From: Candidatus Woesearchaeota archaeon
GTDB lineage: Archaea > Nanobdellota > Nanobdellia > Woesearchaeales > ARS49
Assembly: GCA_019323575.1 (NCBI GenBank)
Contig: JAHWHB010000032.1
Location: 1 to 7,079 of the forward strand
Reading direction: 5' to 3'
Length of the DNA stretch: 7,079 bases
A model generated the notes under the pieces. That model had not been told where the DNA came from and ran no database searches. It saw nothing but the letters and a program-made list of their open reading frames with translations. Made by a program: the position numbers and the translations under genes. Shown here piece after piece: positions 1 to 5,481 of this stretch. Each line of letters starts with the position of its first letter. Position 1 is the stretch's first letter.

Positions 1-230
1 AGCTTTTTTTGATTTACTGAAGCAATCTTTTCTAGATGTATCAGATTGTGTTCATGCAGATTTTCAATCGCTTTCTCAACATTCTTCCAAGAAGTGTTTT
101 GAGTCAGGATAGCGCCAATGCAAATTTCCAAACGGTCCTTGTCAGAAAGCTTTCTCTGTTCGTATTCACCTTTGATAGGCCACCAATGCTGAGGGCCGAA
201 AGCTGAAAAAAGCTTATTGTAAATGTGCAT
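1..230 (-). CDS. HhH-GPD DNA glycosylase, endonuclease III-related (MagIII-like), 5' part only
   Basis: The gene runs off the left edge; only the first 76 residues are present. The start is the ATG at 230-228, in an uninterrupted frame. The N-terminus contains FGPQHWWP (residues 11-18), followed by GAILTQNTSWKNVEKAI at 39-55. This pair is characteristic of the endonuclease III-related subfamily that includes Helicobacter MagIII and Methanocaldococcus MJ1434-type proteins, which remove alkylated bases such as 3-methyladenine. The catalytic HhH-GPD region and any FeS cysteines lie outside the window, so substrate and lyase activity cannot be judged. It starts 32 bases after the stop of the unrecognised gene upstream and could be its operon partner. 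A weak TATA-like stretch lies 26 to 27 bases before the ATG, so it could also start its own leaderless transcript. Family call is firm; substrate is inferred. Confidence 0.85.
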   Translation of the reverse strand, partial: MHIYNKLFSAFGPQHWWPIKGEYEQRKLSDKDRLEICIGAILTQNTSWKNVEKAIENLHEHNLIHLEKIASVNQKK

Positions 231-236
231 ACGAGA
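222..236 (+). repeat. 15-bp direct repeat, copy 1
   Basis: AATGTGCATACGAGA occurs here and again identically at 2453-2467. This copy covers the start codon of the minus-strand glycosylase. The second copy covers the first ATG of the Nudix gene, so the two copies face opposite ways relative to their genes. Confidence 0.5.
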
Positions 237-252
237 GAAAATAAGAGAGGGG

Positions 253-260
253 TTTTTAAC
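253..260 (-). promoter_or_regulatory. Weak TATA-like element for the MagIII-like gene
   Basis: On the minus strand this reads GTTAAAAA, centred 26.5 bases upstream of the ATG at 230. That is the same spacing as the clearer TATA boxes in this window. It overlaps the intergenic gap after the upstream gene. The match is poor, so read-through from the upstream gene is equally possible. Confidence 0.3.
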
Positions 261-262
261 AA

Positions 263-922
263 TTATGGAATTATCATGGCATTTCTAGCCATAACCAATT
301 CAGAAGAATAATTCTCAGAGCTTCTAAAGTCACGATACCTGGAATTCAATCCGTTAAGAACATGCTTAGCGTAACGGCGCCGGTTTGTTGCGTTCACATT
401 ACCTGTGCCAGGATCAAACTCGTTATCCATTCCTGAATTAAAATAATACTTCAAAGAATCAGACATGAGAAACTTAGCAGCAATATCCGGGTTCCTATCT
501 AGAACACATTTCAACCTGCAATCCAAAGATTGATTAGACTCTGAAAAAATCTGAACTGCCCGTTCATTAGCAACTCTATCAATATAATCAAGTTCTCTCT
601 TATATGATGCTCTTGCTCTGGAAAGAAGATCCAAATACAAAGCAGCAGGCTCTTTAATCCACCTCCCAGTATTGCCAGAACGAACCATACTATAAAAACC
701 AACCATAACACCAAGAATCTGAGAAGGATTCATATTAAAAAACAAACGAGCATCAGAAGGCACAACCAAACCAAGATGAGCGCTTCTAAGAAAAGAATAC
801 CTACTCTTCCTCAAAAACCAATGCTGTTTATCTTTAACCCCATCAAGTTCAGGACTGACCAAAACCTGAGAGTTAATACCATTTCTTGAAAACCCAAAAA
901 ATTCATGAAAATCTTTAACCAT
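263..922 (-). CDS. Unrecognised 219-residue soluble protein
   Basis: I do not recognise this protein. The frame opens further upstream at a TTG (934), but the ATG at 922 is preferred because a TATA box (945-952) is centred 26.5 bases before it, as expected for a leaderless archaeal mRNA. There is no signal peptide and no clear membrane helix. A short hydrophobic stretch (about residues 65-80 of the ATG version, around QILGVMVGFYSMV) is followed by a charged region, about 90-125, likely to be helical. The C-terminal third is rich in Asn, Arg and Ser, with a basic NRRRY patch. Arg outnumbers Lys about two to one, unlike the Lys-rich neighbours, which may mean a different origin. It lies between two DNA glycosylase genes, divergent from ogg and upstream of the MagIII-like gene. 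A repair-related role is only guilt by association. Confidence 0.75.
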   Translation of the reverse strand: MVKDFHEFFGFSRNGINSQVLVSPELDGVKDKQHWFLRKSRYSFLRSAHLGLVVPSDARLFFNMNPSQILGVMVGFYSMVRSGNTGRWIKEPAALYLDLLSRARASYKRELDYIDRVANERAVQIFSESNQSLDCRLKCVLDRNPDIAAKFLMSDSLKYYFNSGMDNEFDPGTGNVNATNRRRYAKHVLNGLNSRYRDFRSSENYSSELVMARNAMIIP

Positions 923-944
923 AAAACAATTCAATAAAACACAC

Positions 945-952
945 TTTATAAA
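945..952 (-). promoter_or_regulatory. TATA box, promoter of the unrecognised gene
   Basis: TTTATAAA, a perfect palindrome, is centred 26.5 bases upstream of the ATG at 922 on the minus strand. This implies a transcript starting at or next to the A of the start codon. No Shine-Dalgarno motif precedes that ATG, consistent with leaderless translation. Confidence 0.65.
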
Positions 953-981
953 TTTTACTACTTTTTGGGGACTATGCCATA

Positions 982-989
982 TATTTAAA
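982..989 (+). promoter_or_regulatory. TATA box, promoter of the ogg-nth cluster
   Basis: TATTTAAA, within ATATATTTAAAC, is centred 26.5 bases before the ogg ATG at 1012. No Shine-Dalgarno motif sits before that ATG, so the first gene of the cluster is probably leaderless. This box and the opposite-facing one at 945-952 are about 37 bases apart, forming a compact divergent promoter region. Confidence 0.65.
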
Positions 990-1011
990 CCAGCGCTTAT
1001 AATATAGTAAT

Positions 1012-1764
1012 ATGCGGGTGAAAAATTTCAGCTTACAGCACACTTTAGACTCAGGACAGTTCTTCAGATACAAAAAAAAAGGAGAATGGTATTATTGCAA
1101 GGAAAGAGACAAAGAATTCAAGATAAAACAAAAAGGAAACAAGCTGGAATTTGCAGGAGCAGATGCAAAATACATCAAAAGATTATTCGGACTAAATTGC
1201 GATTATGACAAAATCATAAAAGAACTATCAAAAGACAAAAAACTGCTGCCAGCAATCAAGAAATACTACGGGTTAAGGATAATGCAAAGAGACCCATGGG
1301 AAACACTAATCTCTTTTCAATGCAGCATCTTCTCAAACATCAAAAAAATAAAACTAAACATGAACTGCATGGAAAAAGAATTCGGAAAAAACTTTACAGG
1401 AAAACTAAAAGACTTGGAGAAAATAAAAAAATGCGCAACAGGATTCAGAGCAAAATATCTTTATCAAGCAAACAAAATGGTTAATGACAAATATTTTGAA
1501 AGACTAAAAAAGAAAACATACCAAGAAGCAAAAAAAGAACTAATGAAGCTACCAGGCGTAGGAGAAAAAGTAGCAGACTGCGTCTGCTTGTTCGCTTTGG
1601 GAAAAATGGAAGCATTCCCAATAGACGTCTGGATGGCAAGAGTCATGAAAGAAATGTACAACAAAGAAAAAAACATACAAGAATTCGCACGCAAAAAATG
1701 GAAACACCCAGGCTACGCACAACAATTCCTATTCCACTGGAGGAGACATGTTAACACATCATAA
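1012..1764 (+). CDS. ogg: N-glycosylase/DNA lyase, OGG1-type 8-oxoguanine glycosylase
   Basis: A 250-residue HhH-GPD protein of the OGG1 family, which excises 8-oxoguanine opposite C and nicks the strand by beta-elimination. The N-terminal FSLQHTLDSGQFFRY (6-20) is the typical OGG1 start. DPWETLISFQCSIFSNI (94-110) is the region that contacts the estranged base. The hairpin LPGVGEKVADC (180-190) carries catalytic Lys186, and PIDVW carries Asp205. GYAQQFLF (234-241) places Gln237 and Phe241 at the human Gln315 and Phe319 positions that sandwich 8-oxoguanine. The protein is shorter than human OGG1 (345) and has no FeS cluster. Positions equivalent to human Asn149 and Arg154 are Phe107 and Lys112, while Arg204 is kept as Arg146. 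It leads the cluster, overlaps nth by 17 bases and is very Lys-rich. Confidence 0.93.
   Translation: MRVKNFSLQHTLDSGQFFRYKKKGEWYYCKERDKEFKIKQKGNKLEFAGADAKYIKRLFGLNCDYDKIIKELSKDKKLLPAIKKYYGLRIMQRDPWETLISFQCSIFSNIKKIKLNMNCMEKEFGKNFTGKLKDLEKIKKCATGFRAKYLYQANKMVNDKYFERLKKKTYQEAKKELMKLPGVGEKVADCVCLFALGKMEAFPIDVWMARVMKEMYNKEKNIQEFARKKWKHPGYAQQFLFHWRRHVNTS
1739..1743 (+). promoter_or_regulatory. Shine-Dalgarno motif for nth
   Basis: GGAGG lies inside the last codons of ogg, four bases before the nth ATG at 1748. It decides the start and indicates that nth is translated from the ogg transcript, unlike the apparently leaderless first gene. Confidence 0.7.
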
Positions 1765-2395
1765 AATAGACAGAGTATTGAGCATCCTTGCAAAAAAACA
1801 AGGAACAACAATGCTTGAAAGAATAGGCAGAAAATATAATGCTTATGAAGTTTTAATCTCAACAATATTGAGCGCAAGAGCAAAAGACGAAGTAACAGAA
1901 ATTGTTTCAGAGAAGTTGTTTAAGAAGTATCCAACAATTCAAAAACTCGCAAAAGCAGCCAAAAAAGAAGTCATAAAAATAATCAAGCCAATAGGATTCT
2001 ACAACCAAAAAACAAAATACGTGATTAATACCTCAAAAAAAATCATAAAAGAATTTAACGGAAAAGTACCAGACAACATCGAGGAACTGACACAACTCCC
2101 AGGAGTGGGAAGAAAAGTAGCAAGCTGCGTGCTTGTCTATTCCTTCAAAAAACATGCCCTGCCAGTAGACACACACGTACACCAGATAAGCAACAGATTA
2201 GGCTGGGTAAAAACAAAAACAGCAGAACAAACAGAAAAACAATTAATGAAAATAGTGCCAAAAAAACACTGGCTTTCTTTGAATAATATTTTTGTAGACC
2301 ACGGAAAAAAAATATGCGTGCCAGTTTCACCGTTTTGTTCCAAGTGCCCTATTTACAAATACTGCAAAAGAATCGGGGTGAAAAAATATCGCTGA
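1748..2395 (+). CDS. nth: Endonuclease III, DNA glycosylase/AP lyase
   Basis: A 215-residue endonuclease III, close to the E. coli Nth length (211). The family removes oxidised pyrimidines such as thymine glycol and cleaves at abasic sites. The helix-hairpin-helix LPGVGRKVASC (117-127) holds catalytic Lys123, and LPVDTHV (138-144) holds Asp141. The C-terminus has an intact 4Fe-4S loop, Cys190-x6-Cys197-x2-Cys200-x5-Cys206. ILSARAKDE (40-48) matches the E. coli LLSAQATD segment, with Arg44 in place of the Gln that fills the gap left by the flipped base. The start is the ATG at 1748, preceded by GGAGG and overlapping the end of ogg by 17 bases, which suggests coupled translation. It is a distinct paralogue of ogg and of the partial MagIII-like gene, since only this one shows its FeS cluster. 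Confidence 0.96.
   Translation: MLTHHKIDRVLSILAKKQGTTMLERIGRKYNAYEVLISTILSARAKDEVTEIVSEKLFKKYPTIQKLAKAAKKEVIKIIKPIGFYNQKTKYVINTSKKIIKEFNGKVPDNIEELTQLPGVGRKVASCVLVYSFKKHALPVDTHVHQISNRLGWVKTKTAEQTEKQLMKIVPKKHWLSLNNIFVDHGKKICVPVSPFCSKCPIYKYCKRIGVKKYR
2375..2381 (+). promoter_or_regulatory. Candidate Shine-Dalgarno for an upstream, non-ATG Nudix start
   Basis: GGGGTGA, whose GGTGA matches the core of the anti-SD complement, lies in the last codons of nth. It stands six bases before an ATC codon at 2388 that is in frame with the Nudix gene. The annotated ATG at 2454 has no comparable motif at a useful distance. The match could simply reflect the nth coding sequence (Gly-Val-Lys). Confidence 0.3.
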
Positions 2396-2418
2396 CATCA
2401 AAAACAAAGTTTTTGAGC

Positions 2419-2433
2419 CTGGGCAAGGCCCAG
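2419..2433 (+). other. GC-rich hairpin between nth and the Nudix ATG
   Basis: CTGGGC-AAG-GCCCAG is a perfect 6-bp inverted repeat with a 3-base loop in an otherwise AT-rich interval, 20 bases before the ATG at 2454. It is preceded, not followed, by five Ts, so it does not resemble an intrinsic terminator. It may instead be part of an upstream coding extension (Pro-Gly-Gln-Gly-Pro). Confidence 0.45.
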
Positions 2434-2452
2434 ACATAAATAAAATAGCAGG

Positions 2453-2467
2453 AATGTGCATACGAGA
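2453..2467 (+). repeat. 15-bp direct repeat, copy 2
   Basis: AATGTGCATACGAGA is identical to 222-236. It spans the first ATG and the following codons (Met-Cys-Ile-Arg) of the Nudix gene. It contains ATGTGCAT, a near-palindrome. Confidence 0.5.
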
Positions 2468-2822
2468 CAAAAAACTCCTCGTAACAAGAAGCAAAGGGGA
2501 AAAAATGTTCTTCGCACTAGGAGGAAAAATAAAACCAGGAGAGACAGAACTAGAATGCCTCCAAAGAGAAGTGATGGAAGAAATAGGCTGCGAACCAATA
2601 AACCCAAAACACCTAGAAACATTCGAAGGAAGAAACCACGACAACACGAAAACAATCAAAATGACATGCTACACGTGCGAGTTAAAAGGAACAATACTTC
2701 CGTGTTCAGAAATAGAAGAAACAGCATGGATAGACAAAAGGTACAAAGAAAAAGGGATACAAGTAGCATCAATACTGGAATTATACATAATACCCTATTT
2801 AATTGAAAAAAGACTTCTGTAA
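2454..2822 (+). CDS. Nudix hydrolase, MutT-like
   Basis: A 122-residue Nudix protein if started at the first ATG. The Nudix box runs from Gly24 to Cys46: G-x5-E-x7-REV-x-EE-x-G, with metal-binding Glu39, Glu42 and Glu43. Family members hydrolyse nucleoside diphosphates linked to another moiety. Beside ogg and nth, a role in removing oxidised nucleotides such as 8-oxo-dGTP is plausible but not shown. The first ATG cuts into the expected first beta strand (KIAGMCIRDKKLLVTR when read upstream), and the frame stays open back to 2382 with no ATG, GTG or TTG. Translation from the ATC at 2388 would give 144 residues and an 8-base overlap with nth. The true N-terminus is therefore uncertain; family and frame are firm. 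Confidence 0.9.
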   Translation: MCIRDKKLLVTRSKGEKMFFALGGKIKPGETELECLQREVMEEIGCEPINPKHLETFEGRNHDNTKTIKMTCYTCELKGTILPCSEIEETAWIDKRYKEKGIQVASILELYIIPYLIEKRLL

Positions 2823-2831
2823 ACATAAAAC

Positions 2832-2839
2832 TTTTAAAA
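2832..2839 (+). promoter_or_regulatory. TATA box, promoter of the methyltransferase-alaX pair
   Basis: TTTTAAAA is centred 26.5 bases before the ATG at 2862, in the 39-base gap after the Nudix gene. It implies a new leaderless transcript here, separate from the repair cluster. Confidence 0.6.
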
Positions 2840-2861
2840 CCAGCAATAAAGATAGACAAAT

Positions 2862-3431
2862 ATGGTAAACATGCTAAAAATTCTCATAGCAGTAACTGTT
2901 CTACTAATAATAATAGACATCGCAATGCTCGGAAAAAAACTATTCAGAGCACTAATCTTCAAAACAGCAAAACCATACAGCGGAGAAAGCATATGGATAG
3001 AAAGAATAACAATGCTAATAACAATAGGAATCTCTATAGCGTACTACATCAAAAACAAGCCAGACGCAGACGTGTTCATGTGGATAGGAACCTCACTCTT
3101 CTTTCTAGGAGGAATATTGCAGCTAATCGCAAGAAGACAACTCCACGAAGACAAAACATTTGAAGACCGGCTAAGAACAGGATTTGAAGCAGCACAGACC
3201 GGACTCTACTCAAAAATAAGACACCCAAGCAAACTAGCACTACTAATAATAATACTAGGATTCTCAATGGCAATGGGAAGCATCTGGGGATTAGCATTCA
3301 CGATAATACTATTCCTCCCAAGCATGCTTTTCAGAATAAGCCAGGAAGAAAGAACATTAATGGACGAGTTTGGAGACAGGTGGATAGCATACAAAGAAGA
3401 CACGAAAAGAATGATACCCGGCGTACTATGA
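2862..3431 (+). CDS. ICMT/PEMT-like integral membrane methyltransferase
   Basis: A 189-residue membrane protein with hydrophobic segments at about 4-24, 47-63, 71-90 and 124-155 (the last long enough for a helical hairpin). The cytosolic signature of the isoprenylcysteine carboxyl methyltransferase / phospholipid methyltransferase superfamily is present: GLYSKIRHPSKLA (114-126) with the RHP motif, then QEERTLMDEFGDRWIAYK (161-178) and the closing R-x-IP. These elements bind S-adenosylmethionine at the membrane surface. Archaeal substrates are generally unknown, and it could act on a lipid, a small thiol or a prenyl-like group. The ATG at 2862 fits the TATA box; a second ATG three codons on is possible. 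Its stop overlaps the alaX start in ATGA, so the two are probably co-translated. Confidence 0.85.
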   Translation: MVNMLKILIAVTVLLIIIDIAMLGKKLFRALIFKTAKPYSGESIWIERITMLITIGISIAYYIKNKPDADVFMWIGTSLFFLGGILQLIARRQLHEDKTFEDRLRTGFEAAQTGLYSKIRHPSKLALLIIILGFSMAMGSIWGLAFTIILFLPSMLFRISQEERTLMDEFGDRWIAYKEDTKRMIPGVL

Positions 3432-4132
3432 CTGAATTACTATATCTAAAAGACAGCTACCAAAAAGAATGCGAAGCAACAGTAACAGAAGCAAACGAAA
3501 ACAAAATAGTGCTTGACAAAACAATATTCTACCCAAGCTCAGGCGGACAGCCAAACGACACAGGAACAATAACAGCAGACAAAGAATACAAAGTAACAAA
3601 CGTAAAAAAAGAACAAGGAAAAATAATACACGAACTCGATTCTGCAGGACTAAAACCAGGAGACAAAGTACAATGCAAAATAGACTGGGAAAAAAGATAC
3701 AAACTAATGAGAAACCACACAGCAGCACACATACTATCAGTAGCATTCTTCAACGAAACAGGAGCATTAGTAACAGGAAACCAACTGGATCTGGAAAAAT
3801 CAAGATTTGACTTTGAACTAGAAAACTTTGACAGAGAAACAATGGAAAACTGCGTCAACAAAGCAAACGAGCTCATAAAAAAAGAAATGGAAATAAAAGC
3901 CTACGAGCTGCCGCGAGAAGAGGCAATGAAAATACCAGGCGTAATAAAACTAGCCTGCGCACTGCCGCCAAGCACAGCAATACTAAGAATAGTGGAAATA
4001 GGAGACATCGACAAACAAGCAGACGGCGGAACACACGTCAAAAACACAAAAGAAGTAGGAACAATAAAAATACTTGGCTTTGAAAACAAAGGAAAAGGAA
4101 GAAAAAGAGTATACTTCTCAATAGAACCATAA
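3428..4132 (+). CDS. alaX: Alanyl-tRNA editing protein AlaX, medium (AlaX-M) type
   Basis: A 234-residue trans-editing protein homologous to the editing domain of alanyl-tRNA synthetase. It deacylates mischarged Ser-tRNA(Ala), and possibly Gly-tRNA(Ala), in the cytosol. The N-terminal barrel has YPSSGGQPNDTG (35-46), the Gly-rich motif that separates AlaX-M from the shorter AlaX-S. NHTAAHIL (96-103) supplies zinc ligands His97 and His101, and DGGTHVKNT (199-207) supplies His203. At the position where AlaRS has the zinc-binding Cys of CGGTH, this protein has Asp199. The length fits AlaX-M (about 210-240) and excludes the long form. The frame extends upstream to 3380, but the ATG at 3428 is chosen because it overlaps the preceding stop as ATGA and the homologous region starts just after it. 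Confidence 0.93.
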   Translation: MTELLYLKDSYQKECEATVTEANENKIVLDKTIFYPSSGGQPNDTGTITADKEYKVTNVKKEQGKIIHELDSAGLKPGDKVQCKIDWEKRYKLMRNHTAAHILSVAFFNETGALVTGNQLDLEKSRFDFELENFDRETMENCVNKANELIKKEMEIKAYELPREEAMKIPGVIKLACALPPSTAILRIVEIGDIDKQADGGTHVKNTKEVGTIKILGFENKGKGRKRVYFSIEP

Positions 4133-4134
4133 AC

Positions 4135-4142
4135 TATATAAA
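4135..4142 (+). promoter_or_regulatory. TATA box, promoter of sppA
   Basis: TATATAAA is centred 26.5 bases upstream of the sppA ATG at 4165, directly after the alaX stop. The leader between is A-rich and lacks a Shine-Dalgarno motif, so the transcript is probably leaderless. Confidence 0.7.
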
Positions 4143-4164
4143 CAAAACAAAGAGAAAACAAACA

Positions 4165-5094
4165 ATGCCAAAAAAAGAGGGAATAACAGGAGGAGAAATA
4201 CTAAGAGCCACCTGGAAAATAATCAGCATAGGCATCAGCATAATACTGCTGCTCTTCTTTGCATTATTCATCTTCAGCATAACAAGCTCATTCATGCCAG
4301 TAGTAGGAAAAGGAAACATAGCAGTAATCCCAATAGAAGGCATGATAAAAACAGACGAAAGCTTCATGCCAGGAATAAAAAGCCAAGCAATAGTCAAATT
4401 GGTTGAGCAAGCGGAAAAAAACGACGAGATAAAAGCAATAATACTTGAAATAAACAGCCCGGGAGGAACGCCGGTAGCAACAGACGAAATCGCAAACGCA
4501 ATAAAAGAGGCAAACAAAACAACAATCGCAGTAATAAGAGAAACAGGAGCATCAGGCGCGTACTGGATAGCAACAGCAGCAGACAGAATATACGCAAACA
4601 GAATGAGCATAACAGGAAGCATAGGAGTACAGGCAAGCAGACTAGAAATACCAGGACTGCTGGCAGACTACAACGTAACATACAGAAGACTGGTAGCAGG
4701 CAGGCTGAAAGATGCAGGCTCAAGGTACAGAGAGATGACAGACGAAGAAGAACAACTATACCAAACAATGCTCGACAAACTACACAAAGAATTCATAAAA
4801 GCAGTGGCAGAAAACAGAAACCTGCCAGAAGAAACCGTAAACAGGCTGGCAACAGGATTTGTATATTTAGGAGCAGAAGCAAAAGAACTAGGACTGGTTG
4901 ACGAGCTCGGCGGAAAAAAAGAGGCAATAAAATACATCGAAGAAACACTAAACATAACAGGAAAACCAGTAGAGTACAAAGAACACAAAACAATATTCAG
5001 CTCGCTATCAGGAATGACAGCAGAAGGATTCTACAACATCGGAAAAGGAATAGGAAGCGTCTTTGCAGCGGAAACAGAAGTATCATTCACTTAA
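4165..5094 (+). CDS. sppA: Signal peptide peptidase SppA, membrane-bound serine protease
   Basis: A 309-residue S49-family protease of the short, single-domain type found in archaea and Gram-positives. A short cytosolic N-terminus is followed by one membrane helix at about 17-39. The protease domain begins near residue 50. Ser130 in GASGAYW is the nucleophile. Lys182 in GRLKDAGSRYREMTDEE is the general base of the Ser-Lys dyad, equivalent to Lys199 of B. subtilis SppA. NSPGG (97-101) forms the oxyanion region. The family degrades cleaved signal peptides and other membrane-released peptides. It appears to be transcribed alone from its own TATA box. Its 3' end overlaps the convergent DUF192 gene by 12 bases. 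The final 40 residues, after the catalytic domain, include a mildly hydrophobic, Gly-rich segment. Confidence 0.95.
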   Translation: MPKKEGITGGEILRATWKIISIGISIILLLFFALFIFSITSSFMPVVGKGNIAVIPIEGMIKTDESFMPGIKSQAIVKLVEQAEKNDEIKAIILEINSPGGTPVATDEIANAIKEANKTTIAVIRETGASGAYWIATAADRIYANRMSITGSIGVQASRLEIPGLLADYNVTYRRLVAGRLKDAGSRYREMTDEEEQLYQTMLDKLHKEFIKAVAENRNLPEETVNRLATGFVYLGAEAKELGLVDELGGKKEAIKYIEETLNITGKPVEYKEHKTIFSSLSGMTAEGFYNIGKGIGSVFAAETEVSFT

Positions 5095-5481
5095 AACAGA
5101 ACCATTTCTAATATTATTTTTTTCAGCAGCACCAGCATTAATTTCCAAAACATACTTGGCACGAGCGCGATATGTAGGACACGGATCCTCCTTGCAAGGC
5201 AGAGCAGTCTGCACATCAACAACAGCCATATTATCATCAATAAAAACAATATCCAGAGGAATCAAGGTATTCTTCATCCAAAAAGAACGCGGAGCAAAAT
5301 CATCAAAAACAAACAACATGCCATGATCTTCAGGCATAAAGTCACGAAACATCAAACCCCTTGTTTTTTCTTCCTGAGTCTTCGCAATCTCGACAGTGAA
5401 AGAAGCGCCGTTATCAAAAACAACCTTCTGACAAGAAACAAGCAGCAAAAAAACTAATGCAAACCAAGCCTTCCCTTCCAC
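5083..5481 (-). CDS. DUF192 family protein, putative lipoprotein
   Basis: A 132-residue DUF192 protein. The core motifs are present in order: VEIAKTQEEKTRGLMFR (30-46), HGMLFVFD (53-60), FWMKNTLIPLDIVFID (67-82), VDVQTALPC (88-96), CPTY (101-104) and AKYVLEINAG (108-117). The biochemical role of DUF192 is not established to my knowledge. The N-terminus is hydrophobic (about 6-16) and ends in LVSC (14-17), a lipobox-like sequence, so the domain is probably exported and tethered at Cys17. The start is the GTG at 5481, because GAGGTG lies five bases upstream and no ATG fits; this overlaps the end of the dph2-like gene by 28 bases. It is the second gene of that minus-strand unit and runs convergently into sppA. 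Confidence 0.9.
   Translation of the reverse strand: MEGKAWFALVFLLLVSCQKVVFDNGASFTVEIAKTQEEKTRGLMFRDFMPEDHGMLFVFDDFAPRSFWMKNTLIPLDIVFIDDNMAVVDVQTALPCKEDPCPTYRARAKYVLEINAGAAEKNNIRNGSVLSE
5117..5123 (+). terminator. Oligo-T tract, candidate sppA terminator
   Basis: Seven consecutive Ts lie 23 bases past the sppA stop. Archaeal RNA polymerase can terminate at oligo-U tracts without a hairpin. The tract is rare on this A-rich strand. It lies opposite the last codons of the convergent DUF192 gene (Lys-Asn-Asn), so coding constraint could also explain it. Confidence 0.4.

Noticed and set aside
201..214. Short inverted repeat AGCT-GAAAAA-AGCT inside the MagIII-like gene
   Set aside because: The 4-bp stem is too short and lies within conserved coding sequence.
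2456..2806. A 116-codon plus-strand frame overlapping the Nudix gene
   Set aside because: It is Arg/Asn-rich with no fold signature, and the Nudix box is clear in the other frame. It is a frame shadow.
3380..3427. A 16-residue N-terminal extension of alaX
   Set aside because: It lies wholly within the methyltransferase coding region and is not AlaX-like. The ATG at 3428, overlapping the stop as ATGA, fits better.
3426..3746. Leucine- and cysteine-rich minus-strand frames opposite alaX (similar ones lie opposite sppA and the Nudix gene) resembling membrane proteins
   Set aside because: Lys- and Glu-rich plus-strand genes with A-rich codons give Leu/Phe/Ser-rich antisense translations. They have no promoter and lie within well-identified genes.
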